IMG/VR virus record: IMGVR_UViG_3300046167_000825
Location: 62,001-126,000 of that record
Direction: 5' to 3' (one strand)
Source of the DNA: a virus
DNA: 64,000 nt
In this document: positions 47,003 to 57,300 of the stretch, piece by piece
Layout of the letters: each line of letters starts with the position of its first letter
Numbering within the stretch: position 1 is the first letter of the stretch
The notes under the pieces: model-generated
What the model saw: only the letters and a program-made list of their open reading frames with translations
Databases searched by the model: none
What the model was told of the DNA's origin: nothing
Program-made: the position numbers and the translations under genes

Positions 47003-47695
47003 ATGACTACTAAAACCACTAAAACCACTACTAAACCACGCACTACTAAACCACGCACTAGAAAAACACCAACAAAAGACCTTTTCGCAAACCTAGACCG
47101 ACCATTCTCTGACCAAGATGTCAAGTGGCGTGTCGGTCGTCAATCCCGTGATGGCAAGAAAGCGGCTTTGCTCGCTTATGTAGATGCACGCTCCGTTCAA
47201 GCCCGTTTTGATGGGGCAGTCGGAAAAGAAAACTGGTCTGTGACCTATGTTCCATTTGGCGATACGGGTGCAGTTATGGCTACTGTGTCAGTCCGTATCA
47301 ATGGTGAGTGGGTGTCCAAGTCTGACATTGGTTCTCCATCCAATGTAGAGAGAGAAAAAGGGGCTGTGTCTGATGCCTTTAAGCGTGCTTCTGTCGCTTG
47401 GGGTGTGGGAAGACACCTCTATGACCTCCCCGAAACTTGGCGACCAATCATTGCCGCTAAGCCTTCTGACCCCCGTGCCTTTTGGGTTAAGGGTGGTTAT
47501 ATCACCCCACCTCGTATGGCTGATTTCAAACCAAAGGTCACAGAGGACGAAGAACTGAAGCGATTTGAAGAAGCAATCAAAGGTGAGTTCAACATCTCCC
47601 TTGCAGAAGCGATTGCTCTGGCTGGTAACGATCTAGATACACGCCAACTCCGTGTGGCTTTCTATACAACCCAAAAGGAAGCGAAAGCCTCCTAG
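47003..47695 (+). CDS. Rad52/Sak-like single-strand annealing protein
   Basis: 230 residues from the ATG at 47003 (site CGAGGT). The first ~28 residues are a Thr/Lys/Arg-rich simple repeat. Residues about 30-140 match the Rad52_Rad22 domain: DVKWRVGRQSRDGKKAALLA, YVDARSVQARFDGAVG, NWSVTYVPF, VSVRINGEWVSKSDIG, and SDAFKRASVAWGVGRHLYDL. Such proteins coat single strands and anneal complementary DNA in phage recombination and replication. It lies behind a divergent promoter and a good terminator follows its stop. The C-terminal ~40 residues are an acidic helix that may bind partners. Confidence 0.9.
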   Translation: MTTKTTKTTTKPRTTKPRTRKTPTKDLFANLDRPFSDQDVKWRVGRQSRDGKKAALLAYVDARSVQARFDGAVGKENWSVTYVPFGDTGAVMATVSVRINGEWVSKSDIGSPSNVEREKGAVSDAFKRASVAWGVGRHLYDLPETWRPIIAAKPSDPRAFWVKGGYITPPRMADFKPKVTEDEELKRFEEAIKGEFNISLAEAIALAGNDLDTRQLRVAFYTTQKEAKAS

Positions 47696-47706
47696 TCTTC
47701 CCCACT

Positions 47707-47740
47707 CCATCACTTGCCCTTTTGGGTGAGTGGTGGTTTT
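47707..47740 (+). terminator. intrinsic terminator after the Rad52-like gene
   Basis: CCATCACTTGCCC (47707-47719) pairs with GGGTGAGTGGTGG (47724-47736) with three G-U pairs, a four-base loop, and a following TTTTATT. It lies 11 bases after the stop at 47695. Confidence 0.75.
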
Positions 47741-47779
47741 ATTCACCCCCATTAGATTCTTGAAATCTCTGGAGAACAC

Positions 47780-48313
47780 ATGACATCATTAAACAATGAC
47801 GAACTAAAGCGAACTTTAATCACGAAACTCTTTGAAAAAATGATCGAGAAAGACGATATCAACACAGATGAAGCCGTTCTCTTGATGCGAGCCCTTGGGC
47901 GATATGCCGAAGAACATTATGAAATCCCACCCACAATCAAAAAACAGATGACGAAGTTCATTGAAACAAACGAAGACACCGTGACTATGATTTTCAATAG
48001 CGACATCGAAACCATCATGGCTTTTCTCCGTCAAAAGTATATCAACTGGGAGAGTCAAGAAACCTTTGAGAGCCTAGCCACAATCAATGAGTTCTATGTG
48101 GCATTGATGGGCTTGTGGATGATAGACGAGTATGACCCCACCGAGGGGAAAGCGTGGTCTCTCCTCACAGAAACAACCTCGTATGTCGAGAACAATATGA
48201 ATCGCTTCACACCCTCAAAGAAGATGGTCAGTCATTTTCACAACCCATCAAGTATGAACCCAATCCAAGACTTGTGGAAGGCGATGAAAGGTCACCCCAC
48301 AATCTCCGTCTGA
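47780..48313 (+). CDS. hypothetical protein, 177 aa
   Basis: Site TGGAGAA, ATG at 47780. Acidic helical protein (LKRTLITKLFEKMIEKDDIN; DEAVLLMRALGRYAEEHYEI; FNSDIETIMAFLRQKYINWE). It has no cysteines and no catalytic motif. Its last 86 bases overlap the end of a convergent minus-strand gene, and a hairpin with T-run lies 76 bases past its stop. Confidence 0.62.
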   Translation: MTSLNNDELKRTLITKLFEKMIEKDDINTDEAVLLMRALGRYAEEHYEIPPTIKKQMTKFIETNEDTVTMIFNSDIETIMAFLRQKYINWESQETFESLATINEFYVALMGLWMIDEYDPTEGKAWSLLTETTSYVENNMNRFTPSKKMVSHFHNPSSMNPIQDLWKAMKGHPTISV

Positions 48314-48566
48314 AACAATCAGCGATGGAATACATTATGGCACTGAAATAAATGTTCTCTTTATAGGGGGCATCTATCTCTAAAACCAAAAGGCGATAAC
48401 CAATGATGGTATCGCCTTTTTTGTTTTCACCTACAAGAACTCGTGTTTTTGCTTTCCACTCGGGGTGGTAAGACACTTCAAGAATCTCGTGGCCCTTAAT
48501 GCACCAATCTCCTTGTAAGTCTTCTTTCCAAACATGAATGATATCGTTTTCAATTTCCAGTGACAT
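48228..48566 (-). CDS. hypothetical protein, 112 aa
   Basis: Leftward frame from the ATG at 48566 (site GGAGGAGATT-like, reading GAGGAGATTC); the longer frame to 48737 lies within the upstream gene. Beta-rich first part (MSLEIENDIIHVWKEDLQGD; HEILEVSYHPEWKAKTRVLV; GYRLLVLEID). The 3' third overlaps the convergent gene 47780-48313. The hairpin at 48389-48422 lies inside its coding region, so the true extent is less certain. Confidence 0.5.
   Translation of the reverse strand: MSLEIENDIIHVWKEDLQGDWCIKGHEILEVSYHPEWKAKTRVLVGENKKGDTIIGYRLLVLEIDAPYKENIYFSAIMYSIADCFRRRLWGDLSSPSTSLGLGSYLMGCEND
48389..48422 (+). terminator. intrinsic terminator, plus strand
   Basis: AAAGGCGATA (48389-48398) pairs perfectly with TATCGCCTTT (48410-48419) across 11 bases and is followed by T residues to 48422. 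It would stop transcripts of 47780-48313. The hairpin also exists on the minus strand, within the gene 48228-48566. Confidence 0.8.
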
Positions 48567-48936
48567 GGATGTGAATCTCCTCTCCTCTGTTGATGGTAGT
48601 GGTAGCAACAATCTTCCCCTTCCCTCCAAACAAAAGAATACGAACATTGGGTGTGTCTGTCCTTTTATAGAACGGAGCAAACCCAGAAATAAGATGACCA
48701 TCAACACAATGTTGGTGGTTGAACTTCCCGTATACAATCACATCTTCAACAATAGCACCCTTCTCCAAATATCTCGAAGCAACCACAACACCCTCTTTCA
48801 ATCGAATATGGGCTTTGGGGTTAGTCTGTTTCGGGACTAGCAAAGGACGGTCACAAGACACACAAAGAACATAAGAAGCATAAACTTTCTGCTTCAAACC
48901 ACAACGGCAAGTGATTTCCTCTGCGTGTTTCAACAT
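48550..48936 (-). CDS. zinc ribbon plus SET-like domain protein (tentative)
   Basis: 128 residues, leftward, site AAAAGGA. The N-terminus has CRCGLKQKVYASYVLCVSCD, a four-Cys zinc ribbon. The rest resembles a short SET domain in outline: LKEGVVVASRYLEKGAIVED at the start, FNHQHC in the middle, and TPNVRILLFGGKGKIVATTT, then INRGEEIHIHV at the end, matching the 'N-H-x-C-x-P-N ... AxxxIxxGEEI' order of protein-lysine methyltransferases. Some spacing is unusual, so activity is uncertain. Overlaps the next minus-strand gene by 17 bases. Confidence 0.5.
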   Translation of the reverse strand: MLKHAEEITCRCGLKQKVYASYVLCVSCDRPLLVPKQTNPKAHIRLKEGVVVASRYLEKGAIVEDVIVYGKFNHQHCVDGHLISGFAPFYKRTDTPNVRILLFGGKGKIVATTTINRGEEIHIHVTGN

Positions 48937-49205
48937 GTTTTTTTCCTTTTGAAAAAAGTTAGTTATTTTTTATATGTTTCATAGTTATTATACACGGTGT
49001 AGTTCTAGTTCGTACATCTTATCTGGCATATTGGAGAACTACCGAAAGAGTGCTTCCCATATAAAACATTTATATTTGATTTGATTTATTTATAACTCTC
49101 ACCAAAACCCTAGAGTTTATCTTGTGTTTCGTTCGCTGAACAGTGTTTGGGCGAGTTAATAAATGTTTCTCTAGGAGGTCTGAGTTGTAGTTCGGTGAGT
49201 AGATC
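48937..49205 (+). other. AT-rich intergenic region without a recognised gene
   Basis: Between two minus-strand genes. On the minus strand it contains GTGTATAATAAC about 85 bases before the ATG at 48936, which resembles a sigma-70 -10 box, but no matching -35 box was found. No copy of the GGGATCG-N15-CCGTATA element is present. No reading frame with a ribosome site was seen. Confidence 0.5.
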
Positions 49206-49237
49206 AAAAAAAAGGCTTGGAGTTTCCCCCAAGCCTT
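49206..49237 (-). terminator. intrinsic terminator of the coiled-coil fibre gene
   Basis: On the minus strand AAGGCTTGG (49237-49229) pairs with CCAAGCCTT (49220-49212) and is followed by eight T residues (49213-49206). It lies 23 bases past the stop of the leftward fibre gene. Confidence 0.85.
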
Positions 49238-49259
49238 TCAAGCATAAACCAGAAAGAGG

Positions 49260-51746
49260 CTAGTCTTTCAAGCCCATGTAATCAACAGTGATGATATCTT
49301 GGGTGTTCAGAACACCACCGAACTCAACCTTGTAATAACGAATCAGTCCAGCATTTGGATGAACGGTGTTCGCCAAAGGGTGAGCAGTTGTGGGAGTAAC
49401 ATCAGTGTTTGTCTGTCCAGCCAAATTGTGACTGTCACCAGCATTGGTATCGGTCTGTCCAATAGTTAAAGACAACACTTGTGCTCGCCAAGCCGATTCA
49501 ACTTTTGATCCGTACTTGATAGGATAACGAACGAACTCGTCACTGGTATCATAATCACCGTATGTGGCGGGGTAATTGACTGGATTAACCACTGCAACAA
49601 CTTTGTATTCGTCTGCACTTTGAAGTGTCGCACTTGAGTTTCGTTGGATTAAACGGACACCGTTTTTATACACACGAACACTTGACCAATAGGTGTTGTT
49701 ATTGAGATGAGAACTATTCCCACTGTTCGCTGGATTAGTCGGATTAGGAGCATTGGCTAACAAAGAACCCAAGACAAGAATCTGATTATTCCCAGCCACT
49801 GTTGGAATACGGAACTCATGTAAGTCACCGAAACCACCCCCGTTTGTGCCACTTGTGTTGGTCGCATCAGCGTCATAGACCTCAGAAGCGTAGGCTTGAA
49901 GATCGTTAGCATCATCCAAACGGGCAAAGTCGGCATACTGATGACTCATAGGAGCGACAGTCAAACGACCAGTGTCTACGGGAGCAGTGCTAGATTGTTC
50001 GAGAGCAGCATCCAGTTCTTGGATAGCATCTTTGAATGAACCCGTCTTCGTGATGATGTGTGTAGAACCCGAACCAGTAGAATCAAAGTCAGTCTTCGTT
50101 CCGTCATTCTCTAAACCAACAGCCGTTTCAATGCTATCCATCTCTGTGTTGATATCACCAATGTCAGAAGTATTGGTAGCAATGTCAGAAGTATTGGTCG
50201 CAATATTTCCAGCATTCGTTCCAATGTCTGTGGCATTTTGAGTAATGTCACCTTCATTGGTTGTGACACGACCTTCAAGAGCCGTGAGGTCAGTGTTGAG
50301 TTGAGCGATGTCACCTTCGTTGGTAGCAACTTTTCCGTCAATAACACTGGAATCAACCGTCCAACCAGAATCGGCAGAACCCGATACAACGATATTACCG
50401 CTGTCTTGAATATTAGCATTGGTGTTGTCGATGATGTCAATTGTGTTGTTTGGCGAAGCGTTGTTCCAAACCAAACCGTCATTCTGATTGGCATAAAAGG
50501 TATTCACACCGTCAGAGAAATAACCAGCACTAGCGACCTTGTAATAATCACCAGCCTCTTTTTGCGTGAGAGTGGTCGAAAGGTCGGTAGCAGAGGTATT
50601 ATTTGCACCACCCGAAACTGTTCCAACATACTCAAAAGCAGAACCGAGATTGGAGATGCTCGTTGCGTTCGCTTGAACGGCAGTATCAAGAGCAGAAATG
50701 TCAGCCGTTACGGTTGATCCAGAGATGTAAGTCCCACTATTGGAATAAGCCGTGTTGATAAAACCAAGAGAGGTTTGAGTGGCATCAAGTTCAGTTTGAA
50801 GACCACCGATATTTGTTGCGTTGGTGGAAATATCCCCTTCGGCAGTCGTCAAACGAAGATCGAGATTGGTAATGTCTGTGGCATTTGTTCCAATACTTGC
50901 TAGATTGGCAGCGATATCTCCGTCATTACTTACAATCGCAGCATCCAAAAGACTCAAAGCATTTGAAACATCGGTTGCACTTTGCAGATAGGTGCTTGAA
51001 CCCAAATTGAAAGCCGTAGCACTTGTAATGTTGGTGATACCAAGTCGATTTTCTACATTTGACTCAAGAGTGTCAATGTTTGCTTGCAAGCCTTGATCAG
51101 CAGAAATCAGTGCTTGTTCGATAGTATCCAATGCACTATCAAGTCCTTCGATAGCACCGAAGACACTAGTGATAGTGGCGGCAGTAAGATAGTTCGTTCC
51201 AGCGAAGCCAGCAATACCACTTGGATTTGCGACATTCAGACCGAGAGTAGCATTTACATCACCACGAAGGGTTGTAATATCCCCAGCATTTGTTCCAATG
51301 CCAGCCGTGTTGGTGGCAATATTGGATGTGTTGGTGGCGATGTTTCCAGCATTTGTAGAAATGCCCGTTTCAGCCGTTTTGAGAGCAGTGTCAATCGCTT
51401 CAATAACACTTGTCCAGTCAGTTAAAATGGCTGGAGCAACGGGTGCAGCACTTGAAGTGAGGTTTATTGTTCCGAAAGTGAAGGTGTCGTTAGCGGTATC
51501 ATAAGTGATTCCAGCACCAAGAACGGTAGCCAAAGAACCCAAACGAGCATCAAGGTCTGAGTCAATTGCCGTTTCAATAGTGGCTTCCAAAGCATTCAAG
51601 TCAGCGATATTGGCTACGGCAGCATTGCCATTCGTTAAGGAAGAATCGACAAGGAAACTAGCATATTGTGTGGTGCTTGAAAAGTGATCGGAGGTCAGTT
51701 GATCGTCCCCGAACTGTCCAGACCGAATAGAGATATTAAGAGCCAT
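49260..51746 (-). CDS. long coiled-coil tail fibre protein
   Basis: 828 residues, leftward, site AAAAGGAG. From about residue 130 to 560 it is built of heptad and 11-residue repeats such as GISTNAGNIATNTSNIATNT, NEGDIAQLNTDLTALEGRV and NEGDITQNATDIGTNAGNIA. These form trimeric coiled-coil stalks like those of phage fibres and bacterial adhesins. Two non-repeat domains interrupt (near 370-460) and the last ~250 residues are a globular tip (VYKNGVRLIQRNSSATLQSA). It should be a receptor-binding or side fibre. It is transcribed opposite to the other fibre genes and has its own terminator. Confidence 0.85.
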   Translation of the reverse strand: MALNISIRSGQFGDDQLTSDHFSSTTQYASFLVDSSLTNGNAAVANIADLNALEATIETAIDSDLDARLGSLATVLGAGITYDTANDTFTFGTINLTSSAAPVAPAILTDWTSVIEAIDTALKTAETGISTNAGNIATNTSNIATNTAGIGTNAGDITTLRGDVNATLGLNVANPSGIAGFAGTNYLTAATITSVFGAIEGLDSALDTIEQALISADQGLQANIDTLESNVENRLGITNITSATAFNLGSSTYLQSATDVSNALSLLDAAIVSNDGDIAANLASIGTNATDITNLDLRLTTAEGDISTNATNIGGLQTELDATQTSLGFINTAYSNSGTYISGSTVTADISALDTAVQANATSISNLGSAFEYVGTVSGGANNTSATDLSTTLTQKEAGDYYKVASAGYFSDGVNTFYANQNDGLVWNNASPNNTIDIIDNTNANIQDSGNIVVSGSADSGWTVDSSVIDGKVATNEGDIAQLNTDLTALEGRVTTNEGDITQNATDIGTNAGNIATNTSDIATNTSDIGDINTEMDSIETAVGLENDGTKTDFDSTGSGSTHIITKTGSFKDAIQELDAALEQSSTAPVDTGRLTVAPMSHQYADFARLDDANDLQAYASEVYDADATNTSGTNGGGFGDLHEFRIPTVAGNNQILVLGSLLANAPNPTNPANSGNSSHLNNNTYWSSVRVYKNGVRLIQRNSSATLQSADEYKVVAVVNPVNYPATYGDYDTSDEFVRYPIKYGSKVESAWRAQVLSLTIGQTDTNAGDSHNLAGQTNTDVTPTTAHPLANTVHPNAGLIRYYKVEFGGVLNTQDIITVDYMGLKD

Positions 51747-51772
51747 AATGGTTCTCCTTTTTTAGATTAAGA

Positions 51773-51805
51773 GGGTGTTTCAAAAAATGGGTTTTGAGCA
51801 CACCC
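51773..51805 (+). repeat. imperfect inverted repeat in the divergent fibre promoter region
   Basis: GGGTGTTTCAAAA (51773-51785) can pair with TTTTGAGCACACCC (51792-51805) with one small bulge. It lies in the 159-base gap between the leftward fibre gene and the rightward gene at 51906. No T-run follows, so it is more likely an operator or leader structure than a terminator. The rest of the gap has a TATATAA at about 51860 but no clear promoter. Confidence 0.45.
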
Positions 51806-51905
51806 ATCTTCAGATAAGGGTTTGAAATAAAGTAATTATTGGTCTGAGATAATCTGTCTATATAAGTCGGACGGTAGAATGTGAAGATTATGGAGATGTG
51901 ATACT

Positions 51906-54302
51906 ATGGCTCAAGCATTGATACAATCTCTCCTCAATGGTGACCCCAATACCGTTGTTGAGGGTCAGTCAAGAAATGACTTATCCTTTGGGGATAAGGT
52001 CTATCTGAAAAGTGTGAGTGATGGTGCGAACACCTATTCTTGGAATCTTTTGTATAAACCCGAAGATTCAACAGCAAGTCTCTCTGGGAATCCGACATCA
52101 GTGGCGGTTGGTTTTTTTGAGGTAGATAAAGAGGGGTCATATCTAGTTCGCTTGATTGTTAATGCGGGTGCTTCGGGAGAATCCACGCAGTATCTTCGTC
52201 TGAGAGCCTTGACTCAATTTGGGAACTTGCATCTTGTGTCAGCGGGAGAGCGTAAAACCTTCCAAGAATCTATCCCGTCAGATATTGATATATCGGGTTG
52301 GACGAACGACCAAAATCGTAATCTCCTCACTTTATTGGATTTCATCAAGCCTTTGGTTTCATCTGGGCGTGTTTTATATGTCGATGCCAATGACGGCACA
52401 AAGGAATACGGCAATCATTCTTCCATTCAAGAAGCCATTGACTACGCTTCAGCAACAAGTCCGAGCGAGAACGCACCCTACACCATAATGATACGGGCTG
52501 GTGTTTACACGGGTGACATCACCTTAAAGCCTCATGTCCATCTCGTTGGTTTTTCGGGTGATAGTTCAGTGGAGGATAGACGAGTTGTCATAGATGGTTT
52601 AATCACGACTGACCTCCCGAATATAGGCGATCAATCTTTCGTCACCAATCTCTATATTAAAGGGGATGTCGCAACGACCAACCCCCTCGTGACCAAAAGT
52701 GGAAATGGGACATTAAGTTTTGTTCGTACTCATATCATGCAAACATCTTCTAGTGTCGGTCAAGGTGCGACTCTTTCTGTCGAAGATGGTGTAGTCAATT
52801 TGGATAACTGTAAGGTGACAGCCAATGATGGGGGGTTAGACGATCAGTTCGCTCTAGTTCAGAAAGGTGCTTCCGTCATCAATGCTCGGAGAACGGAGTT
52901 CGTTGCCCCTTCTTGTATCCATCTCAATGTAGATCGAGAACCAGCCAACACAATGAAAGCCAACTTCGTGAGTTGTGAGATTTCCTCAACGGGTGGCGTG
53001 ACCAGTTCGGCTGTGAGTGGTCAATCCCAAGCAAACTTCGACCATTGTTTGTTTGATGTGAACAGTGGGAAAGCCTTTGATATAAACTCTGGTGGGGGTT
53101 CATTGGTCACGGGTGATATCGTCATACAATTAAGATGGTCGTTCATCCCCACAGAAGTTTATTGGGATGTGAATGACACTGACGGTTTGAATGAAATCCG
53201 TGTCGGGGCAATTCAGTGGAGTGGTCTCCAAGAATCTGGAATTGTTGGTTTGCCACCCCATGCCGTGAAGATAACACCTCTTGTTGGGGGTGACACCATT
53301 GGTTATGACGGTGCTGCTTCTGCTGATAACATTCAAGATGCCATTGATGAAACATATTCTCTCACAAATATAACGGGTGGGAATGTCGGAACGGGAACGA
53401 GAGTCTTCAAGCAGAAGAACTCCAATGTCCTAGAGTTCAAAACACTTGTGGGAGATGGAACTGTCAGTGTCAGTTCGACCACAAACGAGATTCAGTTGGG
53501 CTTCAGTGGGGCAGTCAGTTCGATATACCAAGACAATACCTCCATCACTATCGTGGACGAGGGTGGGTTAGCCGATGGGAGTATCCTCATCAATATAGAT
53601 GGTGTGGATTATTGGATGTTCGACACCAATGGTTCTTTCCTCCCTATGAATACGGGAACACAAGACATCGGCTCACCGACCAATAGAGTTCAGAGTATCT
53701 ATGTCGATGCCATTTCCTCAGTACATTTCGTCTATGACGATGGGGCTTCTCAGTTTGATTACCCTCTCAATATAGATGTCACTGACACTTCCAAACCAGA
53801 GTTGTTGTTCAATGGTGTCCCCATCGCCACTCCTTTTGAGGAGAAGTTCTATGAGGTGAAGGGTACAGACATTGGGTGGTACAACGATGTCAAACTGTTG
53901 GCTTCTCCTCTCAAATATGACAGTGGTTACACGGGTGTACCCGTCCTATTAATTGAAGACACCACAATGGCTGGGACAAGTGCCACCAATGACAAAGGAC
54001 AAGCCATAAATCTCAAGAACCTCACAGTGGTATTGCGATTGAGTGGGGAGAATGGCACAATTGACGACACCATTCTGACAGAGATTGTTGTGGATGTTTA
54101 TGTGGGCAGTGAAGAAGCCAGTTTCTCAGTGACTGGCTATTCTTTCGATACACTACAAGAGATAGAGTTGCCTTTGGATATCCCGAATATCCCCCCCGAA
54201 GAAAAAATCCGAGTGGAGATATTTTTTATACGAAACCCTAACAGTAGTGTTGAGATTCCAGTTTTACCTCTAGGGGTGAAGTTTGGTTATGTCCTACAAT
54301 AA
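51906..54302 (+). CDS. tail fibre/spike protein with beta-helix domain
   Basis: 798 residues, site ATGGAGATG. The N-terminal ~150 residues (GDKVYLKSVSDGANTYSWNL; EGSYLVRLIVNAGASGESTQ) match the next gene and probably attach to the tail. Residues about 155-430 form a pectate-lyase-like right-handed beta-helix: RVLYVDANDGTKEYGNHSSI, QEAIDYA, IMIRAGVYTGDITLKPHVHL, and short repeating strands after it. Such folds bind or cut surface polysaccharides. The C-terminal part is a beta-rich tip. Tandem paralogue of 54315-57833. Confidence 0.8.
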   Translation: MAQALIQSLLNGDPNTVVEGQSRNDLSFGDKVYLKSVSDGANTYSWNLLYKPEDSTASLSGNPTSVAVGFFEVDKEGSYLVRLIVNAGASGESTQYLRLRALTQFGNLHLVSAGERKTFQESIPSDIDISGWTNDQNRNLLTLLDFIKPLVSSGRVLYVDANDGTKEYGNHSSIQEAIDYASATSPSENAPYTIMIRAGVYTGDITLKPHVHLVGFSGDSSVEDRRVVIDGLITTDLPNIGDQSFVTNLYIKGDVATTNPLVTKSGNGTLSFVRTHIMQTSSSVGQGATLSVEDGVVNLDNCKVTANDGGLDDQFALVQKGASVINARRTEFVAPSCIHLNVDREPANTMKANFVSCEISSTGGVTSSAVSGQSQANFDHCLFDVNSGKAFDINSGGGSLVTGDIVIQLRWSFIPTEVYWDVNDTDGLNEIRVGAIQWSGLQESGIVGLPPHAVKITPLVGGDTIGYDGAASADNIQDAIDETYSLTNITGGNVGTGTRVFKQKNSNVLEFKTLVGDGTVSVSSTTNEIQLGFSGAVSSIYQDNTSITIVDEGGLADGSILINIDGVDYWMFDTNGSFLPMNTGTQDIGSPTNRVQSIYVDAISSVHFVYDDGASQFDYPLNIDVTDTSKPELLFNGVPIATPFEEKFYEVKGTDIGWYNDVKLLASPLKYDSGYTGVPVLLIEDTTMAGTSATNDKGQAINLKNLTVVLRLSGENGTIDDTILTEIVVDVYVGSEEASFSVTGYSFDTLQEIELPLDIPNIPPEEKIRVEIFFIRNPNSSVEIPVLPLGVKFGYVLQ

Positions 54303-54314
54303 TGGAGATTAAAA

Positions 54315-57300
54315 ATGGCTATTGCTTCAATTAAATCAACAAGAAACTCAGACCCAGCAACCTCTCTCGTTGATTCCAGTCGAGAGGATGTTCTTAGTGG
54401 GGATGTCATCACTTTAGAAAGTATTGGAGTGGGTGTCACCACCCATTCGTGGAGCATTATGTTCTCCCCCGATGGTTCTAGTGCCTCTCTCACTTCCACC
54501 AACGCTGCTGTCACTCAGTTCGCTATTGATGAGGAAGGTTCATATCTATTAAGGCTGATTGTCGATGCGGGATTACCCACAGAACATTCTATGTATGTTC
54601 GCCACCGAGTTTTGACTCAGTTCGCTGGATTGCAATTGGTTGCCGCTGGTGAAAGACGGGATGAAGAAGCGATAATACCAAATGACATCGGGATTTATGG
54701 TTGGGCATACGAGCAGAATGGTAACCTCCGTAAGATTCTTGAAATCCTAAAGCCGATTGCTATGAGTGGTCGAGTTGTTCATGTCGATTCAAATCTAGGA
54801 ACACAAGGTTATGGTGATTTCGCCACCATCCAAGAAGCCATTGATTTCTCTGTTCTGGATGGAGCAAGTGAAAGCCAGCCTTATGTCGTGTTAATCAATG
54901 AAGGTGTCTACGAAGAGACTCTGACTCTCCAACCTTTCGTGCATTTGGTGGGAACTCAACATAAAAGCACCCAAGATGTGCCAGACCTCACAGCCAAGCC
55001 GAAGTTGTCACCACGAGTGGTTGTGAAATCGGAAGTGTCACACGATGCTACTCTCACAGCCAATAGTGAATTGGCTATCCTTGTCGGGCTTCATTTCTTA
55101 TGTGAGGTAACGACTGCCAACCCCATGTTTGCTAAGACGGGTGAGGGTGTCCTCCAAGCAAATGCTTGTACATTCGAGGGTACTGCCATCACTGTCGGAC
55201 AAGGGGCATTGATTGATCTCCAAGAGGGTCGCTTTGTCGGGATGGACTGTCGCTTCCGAATGGATGAAACTGGGGATATCGGGAACTTCGCTTTCTTACA
55301 GAGTGGGGAAGACACCACATCTCTCTTAGATTCTTGTGTTTTCACAGCACCCTCTTGTTTGGCAATCAACCCGAATCAACATAATGTCGGTGGGGTCATC
55401 AATGTCCTCCGTGATTGTATTGTTAGTTCGGCCCAGTATGGACTCGCCACCAACGGAACATCGACTGTCATCAATTCATCTCTGAGAGATGGGGTAGAGA
55501 ATATATCTATCAACTGGTTGGGGTCGTCTTACGGTGTGTCGAACTCTGGGAATAGCGAGCAGACTATCCTTTTCTCTGAAATTGAAGGGGATATCTATTG
55601 GAACAAAGACAACACAAACCACAATAATACCTTGAAAGTGGGGGCAGTCGTTTTTGAAACCCTCAACGAAAGTGGTACGGGGAGTGCTATTTCGGTAGAG
55701 GCTCTCGCTAATGCTCTTTCTATCAGTTTTGATAACACCCTCAGTTCTTTGGTCAGCACAAATGTCCAAGATGCCCTCTCCGAACTAGAGAGTTTACTCG
55801 CCAACAAAGTCGAATCTGCCGTCAATATAGGGACTGGCTCTGAGGTTTTCAAACAGAAGACGGGGACAGACCTAGAACTGAGAACAGTTCTAGGAACGGG
55901 TGGTATCAATGTCGCTCTCAGTGGTACTGGTGATGAACTAGAAATCTCCTACACGGGTGCGGGTGTTTCTAATCAAATCAATCAAGATGACTCTTCTGTC
56001 GTTGTGACAGACACGGGTGTCCTCGCCACAATAGACTTCACCATCAATGCCACAAATGAATGGCGTATAGACGGTGTGGGTGACCTTTTATCTATGAATG
56101 GTGGTGCGTTGGGGGCTAGTACTTCTTATATCCCTAGTCTTTATTTAGAAGCCCTCCAATGGGATGTGACTACGGGTGTGACGGTATCAGAAGGGCAGAT
56201 GGCTTGGAATGACACTGCTGGCACAATGGACATTGGTTTGAAAGGTGGGAATGTAACCCTTCAAGTCGGTCAAGAGGAGGTGTTCCACGCTGTTAATGAC
56301 GACACCACCCAGATAAACGATGGGCAAGCCGTTTTTATCAGTGGAGCGAACGGGGCTTCGGGGCAACTTAAAGTCCAACGGGCTTCTTATGACACAGCCA
56401 ATGCTCACAGTTGTGTGGGACTTGCTACCGAGAATCTTATATACCCCAATGGTCAAGGCTTTGTCACGACCTTTGGTTTGGTGCGAGGGATTGATACGAG
56501 TGGTTTGGCTGGGGCTGTTGGTGACCCCGTTTATTTGGAGGTGGATGGTGATTTAACAACTGTCAAACCAGATGCAGCCACGAATATAAACCACCGAACT
56601 GTGGAGATTGGTTACCTCGTGAAGAAAGGCAACAATGGTCAGATTTTTGTGCGAGTCCGTGATGTTCATTTGGAGAATTGGCAAGAAGATGCAAGTGGGA
56701 ACTTACTCCCCCTCCAAAACAATGCTTTCAACATTGGTTCTCCCTCTTACATTGTGAATAGTATCTACGCCAATGCTTACAATTCAATCCGATTTATAGA
56801 TCCCAGCACAACAGAAGAGTTCCATTTCCGAGTGGATACAACCTCATCAATGCCTCGAATGAAAATCGGTGACATGTTCGTGGCGGGTGTTCCCGACACA
56901 GAGAATATGGAGAATATGCCCCCTCTAGCACTTGCAGAGATAACCACTATGAAGGCAGAGGGTTTTCGTCCTCTTTTATGGGATGTTTCTGGGAACGGGC
57001 AACACATACTAATTAAAGATGCAGTTCAGAATGTGACTCCTTCCGTCCTTAAACTAGGGGATAAAGAAATTGTAACATTATCAGAGGATGATTTTTTGAT
57101 TTCTGACGATGCTCATGACACCTTTATGGTGTATAGCACCACTGAACATACTTGGAGAACGCAGAGTAAGGCTTCGATGACAGTACCCTACAACAATCTA
57201 ACGGGGAAGCCGACACTTTTGAGTGATTTCACGAATGATGTTGGATTCCTTACAACCGTAGGAAACATAGACTACAATCAGATTTCAAACACTCCCTCTG

